64,000 nucleotides of DNA from Cercis canadensis (lineage: Eukaryota > Streptophyta > Magnoliopsida > Fabales > Fabaceae). The position numbers and the translations under genes are program-made. The notes below the pieces were generated by a model. The model worked only from the letters and a program-made list of their open reading frames with translations, did no database searches and had not been told where the DNA came from. Within the stretch, counting starts at the first letter, position 1; the number at the start of each line of letters is the position of its first letter. Of the stretch, positions 13,614 through 25,223 are shown piece after piece. The stretch covers positions 248,001-312,000 of the forward strand of contig QAOA01007962.1 in assembly GCA_003255065.1 (NCBI GenBank), in the 5' to 3' direction.

Positions 13614-15171
13614 GTAAGTTTACGTTTTTGATTGGTACCCTAAAATATACCTAAGGCATTGTTGCGTTAAATAAGAAAAAGGTTTTGATAATGACATTGA
13701 GTCTTTGATGCTTCTTTTAATGATTGGTAATTGGCTCTAAAAGTCTCTACAGCACTTCAGTCATTTTCACACCCCCTCTCTCTCTCTCTCACCCACTATG
13801 TTTGTGATTATTGTGTGTCAAATTGTCAATAGGAATTTACTAAAATATAATTATTGGTCAAACTAATTAATAAAACAAAACGGTCATAGTCTCGTAGAGT
13901 TCTTCTCAAAATCCAATTACATGTTATGAGCTATTAAATGAAATCACATATAGAAATAGAAACTTCTAGATGAGAGGAATAACAGCATGGCGGATGAATT
14001 TCCCTAGATTGGTAATTTGTTTAGGGGTTGGTGCTAGTCAATTGTATCCAAATTGATAAACTCTCATTTTTTGTTTTATTTTTCTATAGTATTTCCAATT
14101 TTTTTTCTAAGATTGCATACATGCATTGTGGATTGGAATGCATAATGATAATGTATGTGCGTAAATTTAACTTAAAATGGATGATCTAATTCTAAATTTC
14201 ATATTTCAAAAATTAGTAATTACCTCTTATTTTAAACTGTCATTTTTTGTTTTATCTTTCTATATTAATATTTCCAATTTTTTACTGAGATTTGCATACA
14301 TACATGCATGCATAACGATAATCTTTTCCATTCCCAAATCAACTTCCTAAATATGCAGGGAATAAAAAGATTGATATTAAATTATTAATTTTGGGTCAAG
14401 GAGAACTTTTTCTTTATAGGCAAGTTATCAATTGCATAAGTCTTAACCGTTAATGAGACATTGGTCAATTTATGTATGCAAATTCAACTTAAAATGCATG
14501 GTCTAAATTTCATATCTCACTAATTAGTAATTACCTTATATTACTTTAAATTTCATATCTCTAATTATAGGCGAAATAATGTTTTTGGATTGTGGTGTGC
14601 TTGATGAGGAAATCCTAAAACTTCAAAATACCACCCTTTAAAGCGTAGTTTAGCGCCTAACACCCTCTATGTATGAAAAGGACCATTCCAAAACCCAAAC
14701 ACTACAGAGTGAGGTGCTCACTACTGAGCTAACAAACTCTACACTGCTTCTACAGCAAAATCCACAGCACAATACCGCCCTTGCTCTTTTTTCTTTTGTG
14801 TAACGTTCCATTGCTGCTGCATTTTGCTGCCACATGGAAACAATGCATCTGGTAGGGTACTTTTGGTTTCCATATGAATTCGAAATTAAAGCTTTTGCCT
14901 TTTTCTGGGTTCTTATCTTCAGTGGGCGAAATCCGGGTTGTATTTGGATTATTTTCATGGTTTTTTTAAGCTGGGCATTGGGTTGGGTTTTAATTGCATC
15001 CGTTACTTTTTTCCTTTGATGGGTTGTCAATGTGTCATTGGTATATGGGCACTTGGCTTCCATGCTAGCTCTCTGTTTTGACTATATAAGTCGTGCTCAG
15101 AAGCTGTTGGTTGTATGAGTTTCATTTTTGCGAATGCTTCGTTTTGATCTTTTTTTGAATTTCTGACACAG
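13614..15171. other. Intron-like or intergenic spacer with diverged 310 bp repeat
   Basis: This contains a CT microsatellite near 13771-13790 and a diverged direct repeat about 310 bp apart: a block with aacttaaaatg and aattagtaattacc occurs near 14168-14230 and again near 14478-14540, each preceded by a tttccaattttt / gcatacat stretch. Around 14700-15060 the sequence is less AT-rich and could be promoter or 5' UTR of the RING gene. The minus-strand frame of 137 codons at 14650-15063 shows no recognisable protein features. Confidence 0.5.
15083..15090 (+). promoter_or_regulatory. Candidate TATA box of the RING E3 gene
   Basis: TATATAAG lies 82 bp upstream of the 15172 acceptor and 393 bp upstream of the first good ATG at 15483. 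It would place a transcription start near 15115-15120. If it is used, the block at 15172-15214 would be 5' UTR and the intron 15215-15429 a leader intron. This is inference from motif and position only. Confidence 0.35.
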
Positions 15172-15214
15172 GAAACTATTCGTGTTACTTCTGGTCTTGC
15201 AAGGCTTGTGGAAG
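15172..15214 (+). CDS. Small exon-like block, 43 bp, in phase with both neighbours
   Basis: It is flanked by ttctgacacag and gtatgttt. It encodes ETIRVTSGLARLVE plus one base, so it ends in phase 1. The next acceptor (tttgtag at 15429) opens an exon that needs exactly one base from upstream, so the frame continues as A-RRLIREDTSHFLV into the RING protein. The phase match across two introns supports a real transcript, although it could still be leader sequence. I do not recognise the encoded segment. Confidence 0.5.
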
Positions 15215-15482
15215 GTATGTTTTTTTGCTTCTTCTTGTTGAATTTTAGTCCCTTTTAATTTTTCGGTGCTAATGTAAATTTTAATCTTTCTGTTAATTGC
15301 AATCTGCTGCTGATTAAGAGATTCTGTTTGCATTGGTTAAAGCTTTGTGGATTTTGATTAAAATTTGATTAAGTTATGTCTTCTTTTTTTCAAATTTCTT
15401 AATTTTGACATATGGCTATCTATTTGTAGCTAGAAGATTGATAAGGGAGGATACTAGTCACTTCCTTGTTATTGTTCCTGAG

Positions 15483-18400
15483 ATGGATAAAACAGCTGAT
15501 TCTAGTGGTGAGAAGAAGCAGGATAATGGAAGTAAGAACAAGAGAAAATTACCTCAGCCTTCTCTAGTACCTACTGACAAGCCCTCACCTCTGATTGAGT
15601 TTCCTAGGTATCAATCACGCAATTCTAAATTTAATTCATCAGAGGTGGGGCCAGATAGAGTTAGAGAAGAACCTGAAGTGAAAATTCTTGAACTTGATGA
15701 GTGGAATGATTCTATTGCAAACCAGATTGAGGAACTAGTGTTGTCTAGTCTGCAAGCACTTTTCCGCAATGCCATTAAGCGGATTGTTGAATTTGGCTAT
15801 AGTGAAGATATGGCTGAAAAGGCCCTTTCAAGGAAGGGCCTGTACATGATGGAAGGGGATCCTGTGTCAAATATCGTACAGGACACACTGAATATTTTGA
15901 AGGGAAAACAGGTACCTAGTCCAACAGACATTGTCTTTGAAAGTTTCCAGCAGATGCTGAATTACACCATGGTGGAGATGATCAGTGTATTTCGGGAAGT
16001 TAGACCCTCCTTAACAGCTGGTGAAGCAATGTGGTTGTTGCTGATATGTGACTTTAATATGTCACAAGCTTTTACAATGGAAATGGAACTAGATCATTTG
16101 AGTGGTTCTGTTTCTAAGGGAGAAAGCCCTGCCAGTTCTTCCGATCCCCAATCAAAGTCAAAGGGTAAAGCATCTGATGCTATTCCTTCAAAGAAAGGGT
16201 CATCCTCCGGTCACCAGAATTGTATGTTTGAAGTGCCCAAGTTTGGAAGTTTTGTAAGTTCACCCAAAAGCCAATGTCCTGTTGCTTCACAAGGGGTAAA
16301 TCCTGAGACGAAAAAATCCTCAGGCACTTCAGGGGAGGGTGCCCAGGCCGCAGCTGAGCGGCCCAACAGAAAAGAATTAGCCTCACTTCAACAAAGGTTC
16401 CTTCATATGGAGAAAACTTATAGGGCTTCTGGAAAAGGGGGTTTAAAGTCAGGGAAGCTAGCAAATATTGGGGGTTTGGTGCTTAAGCCACCATCTGAGA
16501 TTCTCAAAAGTGGCTCCTCAAATACGATGAACACAAAAATTCCTTCAGCAGATGGAACATCCCAGGTCTCAACCAATGCTGCATCTGCTTTACCTGCTGG
16601 AGATGGGACTGGAATATTACCCACAAAGGATGCAAAATCTACTTCTGCTCTAGTGGATACCAAGACTTCAACATCAGATAAGAAGTTCAACCCAAAGCCT
16701 GAGCCAAGTGCCTCTGACACTCCTAAGATTCCTGATTACTGTGCTCTTGCTGGGATTCCTTTTGATAAGACTTTGGATAAGTATGTCCCGCGAGATGAGA
16801 AGGACGAACTGATTCTGAAGCTAATTCCTCGGGTGAAAGAATTGCAGGATGAACTGCAGGGCTGGACTGACTGGGCAAATCAGAGGGTTATGCAGGTTAC
16901 CCAGAGGCTTATAAAGGATCAGACTGAGCTTAAAACTNTTCCTTATGATAAGACTTTGGATAAGTATGTCCCACGAGATGAGAAGGACGAACTGATTCTG
17001 AAGCTAATTCCTCGGGTGAAAGAATTGCAGGATGAACTGCAGGGCTGGACTGACTGGGCAAATCAGAGGGTTATGCAGGTTACCCAGAGGCTTATAAAGG
17101 ATCAGACTGAGCTTAAAACTCTGAGGAAGGAGAAGCAAGAACGAGAACTGTTTAAAAAAGAGAAGAAACTCTTGGAGGAGAATGCTATGAAGAAGATATC
17201 AGAGATGGAGAATGCCGTGGCAAATGCTAGCAGCCAAATTGAGAGTGCTAATTCTACAGCTCGCATGCTGGAGGCGGAAAACTCTAAGCTGAAGAAGGAG
17301 TTAAGTACTTCCAAGTTGTTGGCTGTAAAGTCAGTGGCTAGCATTCAACAAGCATTGGAGAGAGAGCAAATGACTCTTAAAAAGGCCAGGTCATTGGAGA
17401 GCGAGAATGGCTTGCTCCAAGATGAGCTTGAGAAAGAGAAACGAAAGTTAGCTAACCTACAACAGGAGGTAGACAAGGAGAAAAAGCTTCAAGCTAAGGT
17501 TGAGGTATGTGCCATTGAGTTTGAACTACTTAACTGGTAATGATGTCAATATCTATTCCTGTAGCTTCAAGCCAAACTACTGTATGTATATTTGGAAGGT
17601 CAGTACATGACCATGGATAGTAGGCATAGATATGTCATGCAGAGTTCTATTTCTATTATATATGCTTGTTATCTGTGGCCTTCTACTGGCAGCATGGGGA
17701 AGATGCTAAGTTATACTTTCAGAAGGTACTTCAGTTTAAATGGACATATCATAGTTCACACTAGATAATATTATGAATTTATTACTTCTCAACCAAGTAA
17801 AATGAATTCAACCTGGATTTTCCATACCTCTACATTAGCTTAAAGGACATATTTATATTGTTGTATGCATATTGTATATCATTTACGATGCATGTGAGTT
17901 TAGGATCTTAGGAAATGTCATTACTGAAAACTCAGCATGATTGGTTTATGTGGTCCAATCTAGAATCTGATTGAACTGAAGAATAAGAATAGCAAACATA
18001 ATTGACTACTGGGTCAAATAATTTGACATTGGTCCTTGTACCCATGCTATTTTTACTTTTGATTTGCATTTTATTATGGGCCTAGTGTTAAGTGTTTGAT
18101 TACGTTTGTTAGACATAAAGCTTTTGATGGTACTTGCTGTCTTTTGTACTTCTTCGCTATGAGTGCTAAAAATGTTACAGGCTAGAATGGAACGAGAGAG
18201 AGCAGCAAAAGAGAAACTCCTTGCGCAGGCTGCATCGATTAGAAAGGAAAGGGAAGAAATTGAAGCGTGTGCAAAAGCTGAGGAGGATATGATCAGAAAG
18301 AAAGCAGCTGCTGACATGGAGAACTATGTGGAAGAAATTGCAAAGCTTGAAAAAGAGCTGGTTGAACTGAAATTGAAGTCTGACTCTGGAAGAATAGCAG

Positions 18401-18714
18401 CACTTCGCGGGAACATTGATGGAAGAAATGATAGTTCCTCAAGGGACAGCAAGAGTACTCCAAGGGTGAAGGGAAATAAGAAATCTGATATGTCTCAAAT
18501 GATAGGGAGTAGTGAAGCATCTGGAAGTTTGAAGCGGGAGCGAGAGTGTGTGATGTGCTTATCAGAGGAGAAGTCAGTTGTTTTTCTGCCATGTGCACAT
18601 CAGGTGGTCTGTGTGGAATGCAATGAGCTCCATGAGAAACAAGGGATGAAGGAGTGTCCTTCCTGCAGGACCCCAATCCAGCGCAGAATTCATTCCCGAT
18701 TCTCTGGCCACTAG
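15483..18714 (+). CDS. RING-type E3 ubiquitin ligase, RF4/RF298 family (two coding exons)
   Basis: Exons are 15430-17504 (donor gag|gtatgt) and 18181-18714 (acceptor gttacag). The ATG at 15483 opens MDKTADSSGEKK, ahead of the basic SKNKRK segment expected near the N-terminus of this family; upstream in-frame exons could extend it. The product as assembled is 851 residues, about 790 once an artefactual 61-codon duplication is removed. In order: a helical region around residues 71-141 (DEWND...EELV...SNIVQDTL); a second conserved helical block around 153-198 (MVEMISVFREVRPSL, AMWLLLICDFNMSQAF); a low-complexity Ser/Lys-rich middle; the conserved DKTLDKYVPRDEKDELI segment; a long coiled coil over the end of exon 1 and start of exon 2; and a C-terminal C3HC4 RING (ECVMC, FLPCAHQVVCVEC, CPSC), from about nt 18547. 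The family is expected to ubiquitinate protein substrates; no target can be read from the sequence. Confidence 0.9.
16756..17120 (+). repeat. In-frame 183 bp duplication across single N at 16938 (assembly artefact)
   Basis: The segment from ttcctt(t/a)tgataagactt to gagcttaaaact occurs at 16756-16937 and again at 16939-17120, differing at only a couple of bases and separated by one N. It duplicates the conserved DKTLDKYVPRDEKDELI block of the RING protein. The offset is 183 bp (61 codons), so the frame survives by chance and the duplication would pass unnoticed in an automatic annotation. Confidence 0.88.
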
Positions 18715-18900
18715 CCACTGAAACAGGAATCCTCAAGAACCATTACAGTGCTTTGATTTCAAGAGAAGTTTCCTCTCAAATCCTTTTAGACAATTATGTT
18801 ATTCCATCCCCTCCCCCTCTCCCCCCTCTTTATGTTGGATTTTGAGTCTTAAGTAGTTTATAGTTCATGCATACTCTCGTGTCCTTTCTTTCTATTTGCA
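18715..18900 (+). other. Probable 3' UTR of the RING E3 gene
   Basis: After the TAG at 18712-18714 comes non-coding sequence with a pyrimidine-rich stretch near 18808-18832 and a T-rich stretch that includes ttatgttggattttgag. No textbook aataaa is obvious; the end point is approximate. Confidence 0.4.
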
Positions 18901-20573
18901 AGGGCTAAAACTAAAGACCCAATCAAAACAATTTAATCACAAGAAGTATTATCAATGCTCATGCAATATTCTAGTCTAAGTTATTCAGAAAAAAACAATG
19001 ACAACCACATAATATGATTCACTTACAAGGCTAACTATTATCATTGAAATATAATCAAGCAAGTATTACAATATTATTTCCTTAAAATCTAAAAATTTTC
19101 GAGAAATAATTAGGTCTACAGAATGGACATTAGCAACGTTCTAGTCAATCAGCAGAGTTTAAATTTCTTATTTCTCAAGTCCCCAGTAAAAAGATACACT
19201 TTTTCTCAGCTACCAAACAAAGACGAATGAAAATTACAATATTATTCCTTAAAATCTAAAAGTTTTGGGGAATTGAGAAGAGTGAGTTTGTTTCGTACCT
19301 TGGATGGGATCTGAGGATTTGCTTCGCCGCCCTTCATCTGAGCCTTTCTCTCCGAAAACCGTTCTTCAATTTTTGGTGTATATATTTTATGAAAGTTTTT
19401 TTTAGATATTTTTTATATTTATGAAGTATGTTATATTATATGAGATTAGTTAATATAAAAATGACATGTGTACAAATTAATTATTTTTAAATTTATTTAA
19501 AAAAATATAATAAATTATATTTATATTTAATAAAATATAAAAATTACGTATGTTTGTTACGTCAATGTAATATGACTTACTCACATAATATCATAGNTAT
19601 AGAATACTCATATTTTATATATTGTGCGGTGAAGCAATGTTCTTTTTCTTTTTTCTTGTTTGGTGATAATTTTATATTTTTAATAGCAAAAATAAAAAGG
19701 TAGAAATTTCGGCTAGCTANGGCTAGCTACTGTTGAAAATGAAATATTTTAGAGTAATATTTTAAAATCAAAGCCCTTTATTCAATTTTTCATTAGTACT
19801 AAAAAAATGTTCACATAAAAAAAATTTGTAATTTTAGCAAAAAAGTAAGGCACTACAGTAATTTTTTTTCATCTCAAAAAATTATAGAAGTAATTTTTAT
19901 TAGATATGTAATAAACTCTTTTTCTGTTTTGTCATCCCAATTTTTAATTTTTTTTTATGTATTCAGAGTAAGATTTTTGTCACTCTTTTTAGTTTTATTT
20001 TTCCTTGGGTAGTTATGTCAAATCCACAAGTCTCATTATATATATTTTTTTAAAAAAAAAATGCATTGTTTATCAACCATCGTTTGAAAAAACAGAAATA
20101 GATAGGAATAAAAGCAGTAATGATTTAAGATTTCCGACTTTTGCAAATAGATGTAAATTTTAGTGTTAAGTAATTATTTTGTTTATATATGTTGTTATTC
20201 TCTTTAATTTTTAGCATGATAATCATATATGTGAGTAAAATAATCACATAACATCAAAAGATAATTATATACATAAACATAATAACTATATAATACCAAA
20301 ATATAATGACATATATTAACAAAATTACATAGTATTAAGAGATATTTTAGATATTTTATAAAGTATAGAAGAAACCAAATTAAAATTCTTTCATATTTAG
20401 AATCAAATAATATTTTTTGTCAACTTGAAAAACCAAATGATGATTTTCTTAATGAAGATTTGAGGTTATTTTGACATAACGCAAAGTATGGAAATTTTCC
20501 AATCCGAAAAGAAAATCCAAAATAACATAAAGGAAAGAATATATATTCAGGTGAATTAGGTATGGATATCTAT
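18901..20573. other. AT-rich spacer with a possible minus-strand first exon at 19299-19337
   Basis: There is a direct repeat of attacaatattatt(t)cctt plus aaaatctaaaa at about 19063-19104 and 19233-19266, and single Ns at 19597 and 19720 (the latter flanked by repeated ggctagcta). On the minus strand, a GC-richer island holds an ATG at 19337 followed by 13 codons (MKGGEANPQIPSK) and a donor gtacg at 19298-19294, resembling a 5' UTR plus first exon. No downstream exon fits between there and the RING gene, so at most this is a captured or relict gene start. Nothing else is recognisable. Confidence 0.3.
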
Positions 20574-20779
20574 TAGAAAAACCATCATACTAGTCTCTAA
20601 ATGGAGTCATTCTTCTCAATATTATACATTTGCATCTTATTTATACATCTATGGCATTTTTGAAAAAATTTCTTTTACTAGGGCAGTTTTTTTTTTTTTT
20701 TTCATGTTAAGTGTCGAATTATGGGATATATTGGGGTGACGAATTTTCATTGGAGCATATGTGGAGCGTCGCATTTTGG

Positions 20780-20815
<36 letters not shown>

Positions 20816-21796
20816 NNNNNNNNNNNNNNNNNNNNNNNNNNNNNNNNNNNNNNNNNNNNNNNNNNNNNNNNNNNNNNNNNNNNNNNNNNNNNNNNNNNNN
20901 NNNNNNNNNNNNNNNNNNNNNNNNNNNNNNNNNNNNNNNNNNNNNNNNNNNNNNNNNNNNNNNNNNNNNNNNNNNNNNNNNNNNNNNNNNNNNNNNNNNN
21001 NNNNNNNNNNNNNNNNNNNNNNNNNNNNNNNNNNNNNNNNNNNNNNNNNNNNNNNNNNNNNNNNNNNNNNNNNNNNNNNNNNNNNNNNNNNNNNNNNNNN
21101 NNNNNNNNNNNNNNNNNNNNNNNNNNNNNNNNNNNNNNNNNNNNNNNNNNNNNNNNNNNNNNNNNNNNNNNNNNNNNNNNNNNNNNNNNNNNNNNNNNNN
21201 NNNNNNNNNNNNNNNNNNNNNNNNNNNNNNNNNNNNNNNNNNNNNNNNNNNNNNNNNNNNNNNNNNNNNNNNNNNNNNNNNNNNNNNNNNNNNNNNNNNN
21301 TGAACTCCATTTGACTGCAAGTATAGATGGCCCACGGTCAAACTTCAATGGCAGCTTTGCATGAATTTTGAGTGGCTTGGTTCTACGAATTGCAGAGATT
21401 TTAGCAGAGATGGTGGAGTTAAAAATTCGGCACTCAAAAGAACTCCAAAATTCGACACTTTGAAGCATGAAAAAAAAAAAGGCCAAAATGTCACACTTAA
21501 AAGGAGATGAAGGTGAAAATTCGACACCTAAAGAAGCAAAATTCGACACTTTGAAGCCATGAAGAAAAAAAAAGAAAAAAATCCCCAAAATGCAACACCT
21601 TACAGATGCTCCAATAAAAATTCGCCACTCCAATACATCTTATAATTCGACATTTAACATGAAAAGTAAAAAAAANAAAAAAAAAAAAACTGCCATCGTA
21701 AAAGAAATTTTTTTTAAAAGTGTTGTAGATGTGTAAATAAGATACAAATATACAATATTAAAAAAATGACTCCTCTAAATGTGCGATGATTTTCTA
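20574..21796. mobile_element. Long-inverted-repeat (foldback/MITE-like) element containing an assembly gap
   Basis: The left arm (about 20574-20780: tagaaaaaccatc, ggagtcatt, catttgcatcttattta, gtgtcgaattat, attggagcat, gcattttgggg) is the reverse complement of the right arm (about 21590-21796), allowing for scattered substitutions. The inner part of the right side, 21420-21590, repeats an aattcg(a/c)cac motif several times between A-rich runs. The centre is a 485 bp N gap beginning directly after a long poly-T run. No target duplication could be identified, so the superfamily is open. The open frames spanning this segment consist of Ns and homopolymers and are not genes. Confidence 0.75.
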
Positions 21797-22059
21797 CATC
21801 AATTCTTCCTCAACAATACATTTACTTATTTTCTATAAAATTACAATAAATTCATTACAAAAAAAATGTAATTTTTCAATGAAACAAAATACCATTAAAA
21901 TTTTTAAAAAATTTCAACGATAATTTTAATAAAATAAGTTTTATTAAAATTTCAAATAATTTTAACGAAATTACATTATGGTTAAAATATTTCCTTAAAA
22001 TTACTGTTAAAATTTGCTAAAAAAATTTCAACTGTATATATCCCTGGAGAAACCAAAAA

Positions 22060-22600
22060 ATACCCAAAACAGTCGATGCCCATTCCGGCTTCCCCTTCCC
22101 TCTTCCCTCTTCCCATATTTACCATTTTCTTTCTTCTCCTTCACCGCCAGCTCGCTTCTTTCTTCCCCTCTACCTGCAAGACTGGAAGTGCATCGGTGAG
22201 CCTCGGTCTCTCCTCCCAGCTTCGGTGAGCCTCGGTCGCAATAGTTGAACCAAGACCCCCAAAGGTAATCTACCTCTTTTTGTGCGTGAAATTTGGTGAA
22301 TATGGTTTCGGATGATGGATTGTTTTCTTAGGGGTTTCAACTGGTAGCCCAGGATCTGAGCAGAAATATCCCTCTGCAAGGGTGCATATAGGTTAATCCA
22401 TGGTCGCCCCCGTCACAAAGTTGCTAATGGCTTTCGGTACGCCGTGCGCGCGAAAGGATCTCAGCTGGTGTAGGGTTCTCGTCCCACAGACCCCATTTCG
22501 GTGCCATTGCAATGGGCTCACTGGGCTCTCCAGTTTTTCGATCGCTCTTCTTGCGCGCGAAGGTTTTGTGAGAGCCATTGAACTCTGGTGGTGATGTGTC
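22060..22600 (+). other. GC-rich captured 5' leader/exon-like segment inside the CACTA element
   Basis: A pyrimidine-rich stretch (cttccccttccctcttccctc) leads into a block ending acccccaaag|gtaatc, like a 5' UTR exon with donor. A second block near 22332-22391 (acceptor ttcttag, open segment STGSPGSEQKYPSARVHIG, followed by gttaat) and a CG-rich stretch at 22400-22590 with repeated gcgcgcgaa follow. Base composition differs sharply from the AT-rich element ends. I cannot name the source gene. The 64-codon open frame at 22400-22594 shows no domain. Confidence 0.45.
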
Positions 22601-23985
22601 TCTATACTTGGTATCTGATTGTAACTAGAATTTTAAGGGATTAGAATTATGGAAAGGAGTTTTAGAGTCCTTTTGCCATATTAATCTATTTTAAGGAGGA
22701 ATTCCTCTTTGGGTTATAAAACTTGTTATACTAGATTTTCAAGTTGTGGTCTGATTTTGTGGTACCTTCTATATTTAGCAGTCATTTGGAATATCTCAGA
22801 GTGAATAGCTTAAGCATAGAATTTTGCCCTTTCTTATTTTTTTCAGGTGAAGAATATGGCTCTGTCTGCGTAAGACACATTAAGATGACTTTTTTCATCA
22901 AGTGGTAGTATATTCACAGCACTGAACTCTACCAAGCACCCTCACTAGACCCACTTTCTGCATTCTTAGACTGCACTCATTAGACTTTTACCAGTTACAG
23001 GAGATCATATTGAAAAAGAAAATAATGTTGCCACCCTTGATTTTATGATTGTCATACGTAACACATAAATGTGGTGGACTATCATGTAAGTTTGACAAGG
23101 AACACATCAAAAACTCAGATAATGGTGACTTGCAGGAGGTACTTGGTAACATCAGAGTCAAGTTAAATGCATGATGGATGTTTTAGAGATATTGAATGTA
23201 TCATTTGATTTCTTTGTGGTGTATATCATATTCAGTTTCTTTGTGAAGAATGTAAGATCTAGAGTGGCATTCTAATCCTGGTGCCAATTTTAAGGGAAAG
23301 ATAGACAGGACCACTAAGATTGCTATATTGTTTTGTCCATGTTTTCCCAACATTATGCTTGGCATTTTTTATTCACAACGCCTGCTGAGGCTTTGCTTAA
23401 TGCAAGTTTTTATAGAAGAGATCATGGGTTGTTATATAATTTAGCTTCTCCAAATTATCTCACAATTGTCCTATATCATGATCTCCCCCCTTGGCTTGAG
23501 TTATCCTTTATTATGATTTATTTAAATTAATTGACTCATTGCCAATGATTTCATGATGAGAATAAGAGCACAGTAGTTGATTTCATGCTACAGCTATAAT
23601 GCTTCCCTCACTTATGTCTTCTTGAACGATGGAGGGACAGTTACTTATAAATTTAGAGGTTGAGAATATAAACAGTTTAAGGTAGTGTAAGTGGTTTCAG
23701 TGTAGCTTATGGCATGAAGACAGAGGTGTTACTGGTCATGCGAGTGATGTGTTTTCCTTTCATTCACAAAATTGACATGCCCTTATGTGTTGGATTCTCC
23801 AACAAATTTAGATTGTTGTATGTGACAGCTTGTGATTTAAAGAGACATGCGTACTCTTTTCAAACTAATGATAAGAAAAAAGATTTGTAAAGTCAATTTC
23901 TAAATTTTAGGCTTCTATTATATCCCATGACTAGTTGAAACTTATATTATATCCCATAACTGGTTGAAATTTCTTTGTTTTGCAG

Positions 23986-24307
23986 GGCTCCGTGAGAAAC
24001 ATCAAGAGGAGCTAGAAAATTTGACACTAACCACACAACCCTTCAAAACATTAAAATTGTTCACATTAGCTATTATTCAATATATGAAGCACACAATATC
24101 ATATCTCTGTTAATTTCAATAATAATAAAATCCATATGGGTCACTTTTACCACCCTGTTGATCCACTACCTGTTTTATTTTAATTAAATAATTTTTTTGG
24201 ACACAACAAATCCTTCTTTTTCTTGCAGCATATTGAGGAGCTTCTTAAATACTTCCATTTTGGAGTGTGGTGGATTGCCCTTGGGATTGCATCCTGAATT
24301 GGTCTTG
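23986..24307 (+). pseudogene. KMS1/VMP1-like (vacuole membrane protein) gene fragment
   Basis: Two exon pieces are visible. The first, 23986-24108 after a tttgcag acceptor, encodes LREKHQEELENLTLTTQPF and then KTLKLFTLAIIQYMKHTISYL. The second, 24229-24307 between cttgcag and gtaagtg, encodes HIEELLKYFHFGVWWIALGIAS, then a TGA (24295-24297) where the family has Ser, then IGLG. These match the N-terminal soluble segment and early membrane region of plant KMS1/KMS2, endoplasmic-reticulum relatives of VMP1 needed for early secretory traffic. The coding exon expected between the two pieces is absent and everything after IGLG is missing. Lying inside a CACTA element, it is best explained as a captured, decayed copy. 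Confidence 0.82.
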
Positions 24308-24561
24308 GTAAGTGAATATGCATACTTGAAGATCCTTCCTAGTACCTAGATAAGCATTCCTGATTATGTATTTCATATTTATGAATACTGTTAGTCTTTT
24401 GACAGCTTTTTGATCTGAACCTGTAGGCTTATACTTGCAAGGGTTTTCCTATGTTTTTTATCTGTACCTGTAGCTTAAGATTTTATGCTTGCAAGGGTTT
24501 TCAAAGAAAAATGCTTTGTTTGGTTGTTTTCTAAATGTCGCTCATGCCTCTGTATTGCAAA

Positions 24562-24632
24562 GATCTTTCAAATAATGAACTTTCAGGCTTGATTCCTGAA
24601 GAACTTAGTCAGCTTCAGAACATGAGTTCCTT
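24562..24632 (+). pseudogene. Leucine-rich repeat exon fragment
   Basis: This encodes DLSNNELSGLIPEELSQLQ followed by NMSSL, one plant-type LRR unit (LSNNxLSGxIPxxLxxLxxL). It is followed by gtgagc and preceded by ttgcaaag, and its ~71 bp length is close to the 72 bp exons that encode single repeats in LRR receptor kinases. No neighbouring repeat or kinase sequence is present. It is probably another captured fragment in the CACTA element. Confidence 0.65.
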
Positions 24633-25223
24633 GTGAGCTTCTATTTTACACCTCATTCAACTGTCGATATGCGTTTGTTAATTTAAGTTCTGGTTTACAC
24701 GTAATCAGCATATACTCTTGATGTTATTTTATGGCCTTGTTAAATCCATATGGCAATGAATCAGTTGCCTTAAACTGAATTCTACTCAAAAGATGTGTAA
24801 TGTTAGATGTTGGAAATAAAATCTGTGATTTACTTTTGTACTTCCGGGTTCTATTGATTTCAAGACATATGCTCAATGGTCTTATATTATGCTCAAAGAT
24901 AGGTCAGAGGCATCATTGAATGAAAACATCCAAGACCTTTCTCCTGTGTAGCATTTGCGAACAGAGACATAAGAATCTAATGCTTTGTTAATTTTTTCTT
25001 GCCATGCGTATCTGGTATCATGCCTGTCAGCATGTTTTCTGTCTGACAAATGGTTTCCGATCCAATGTAATGTCTTTCATGTTTTGTATTATTTTTTTCC
25101 AATGATTTGTTTGTTTGAAAAACTGAAATGCCGATATTTTGTCTTGTTTGTCTTTTGGGTTATGCTTGAACCACTAGTATTGATGTCCTCCATAATTTTT
25201 CCGTTCTTTGTGAGCCTTATAGG

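Noticed and set aside
14650-15063. 137-codon minus-strand frame upstream of the RING E3 gene
   Set aside because: No domain, no splice support and it overlaps the probable promoter/leader of the plus-strand gene; composition looks like chance.
18293-18736. 147-codon minus-strand frame opposite the RING exon
   Set aside because: Shadow of the coding strand; the plus strand has a complete RING domain and splice sites.
20711-21633. Long open frames on both strands across 20.7-21.6 kb
   Set aside because: They consist mainly of N-derived unknown residues and Phe/Lys homopolymers across the assembly gap.
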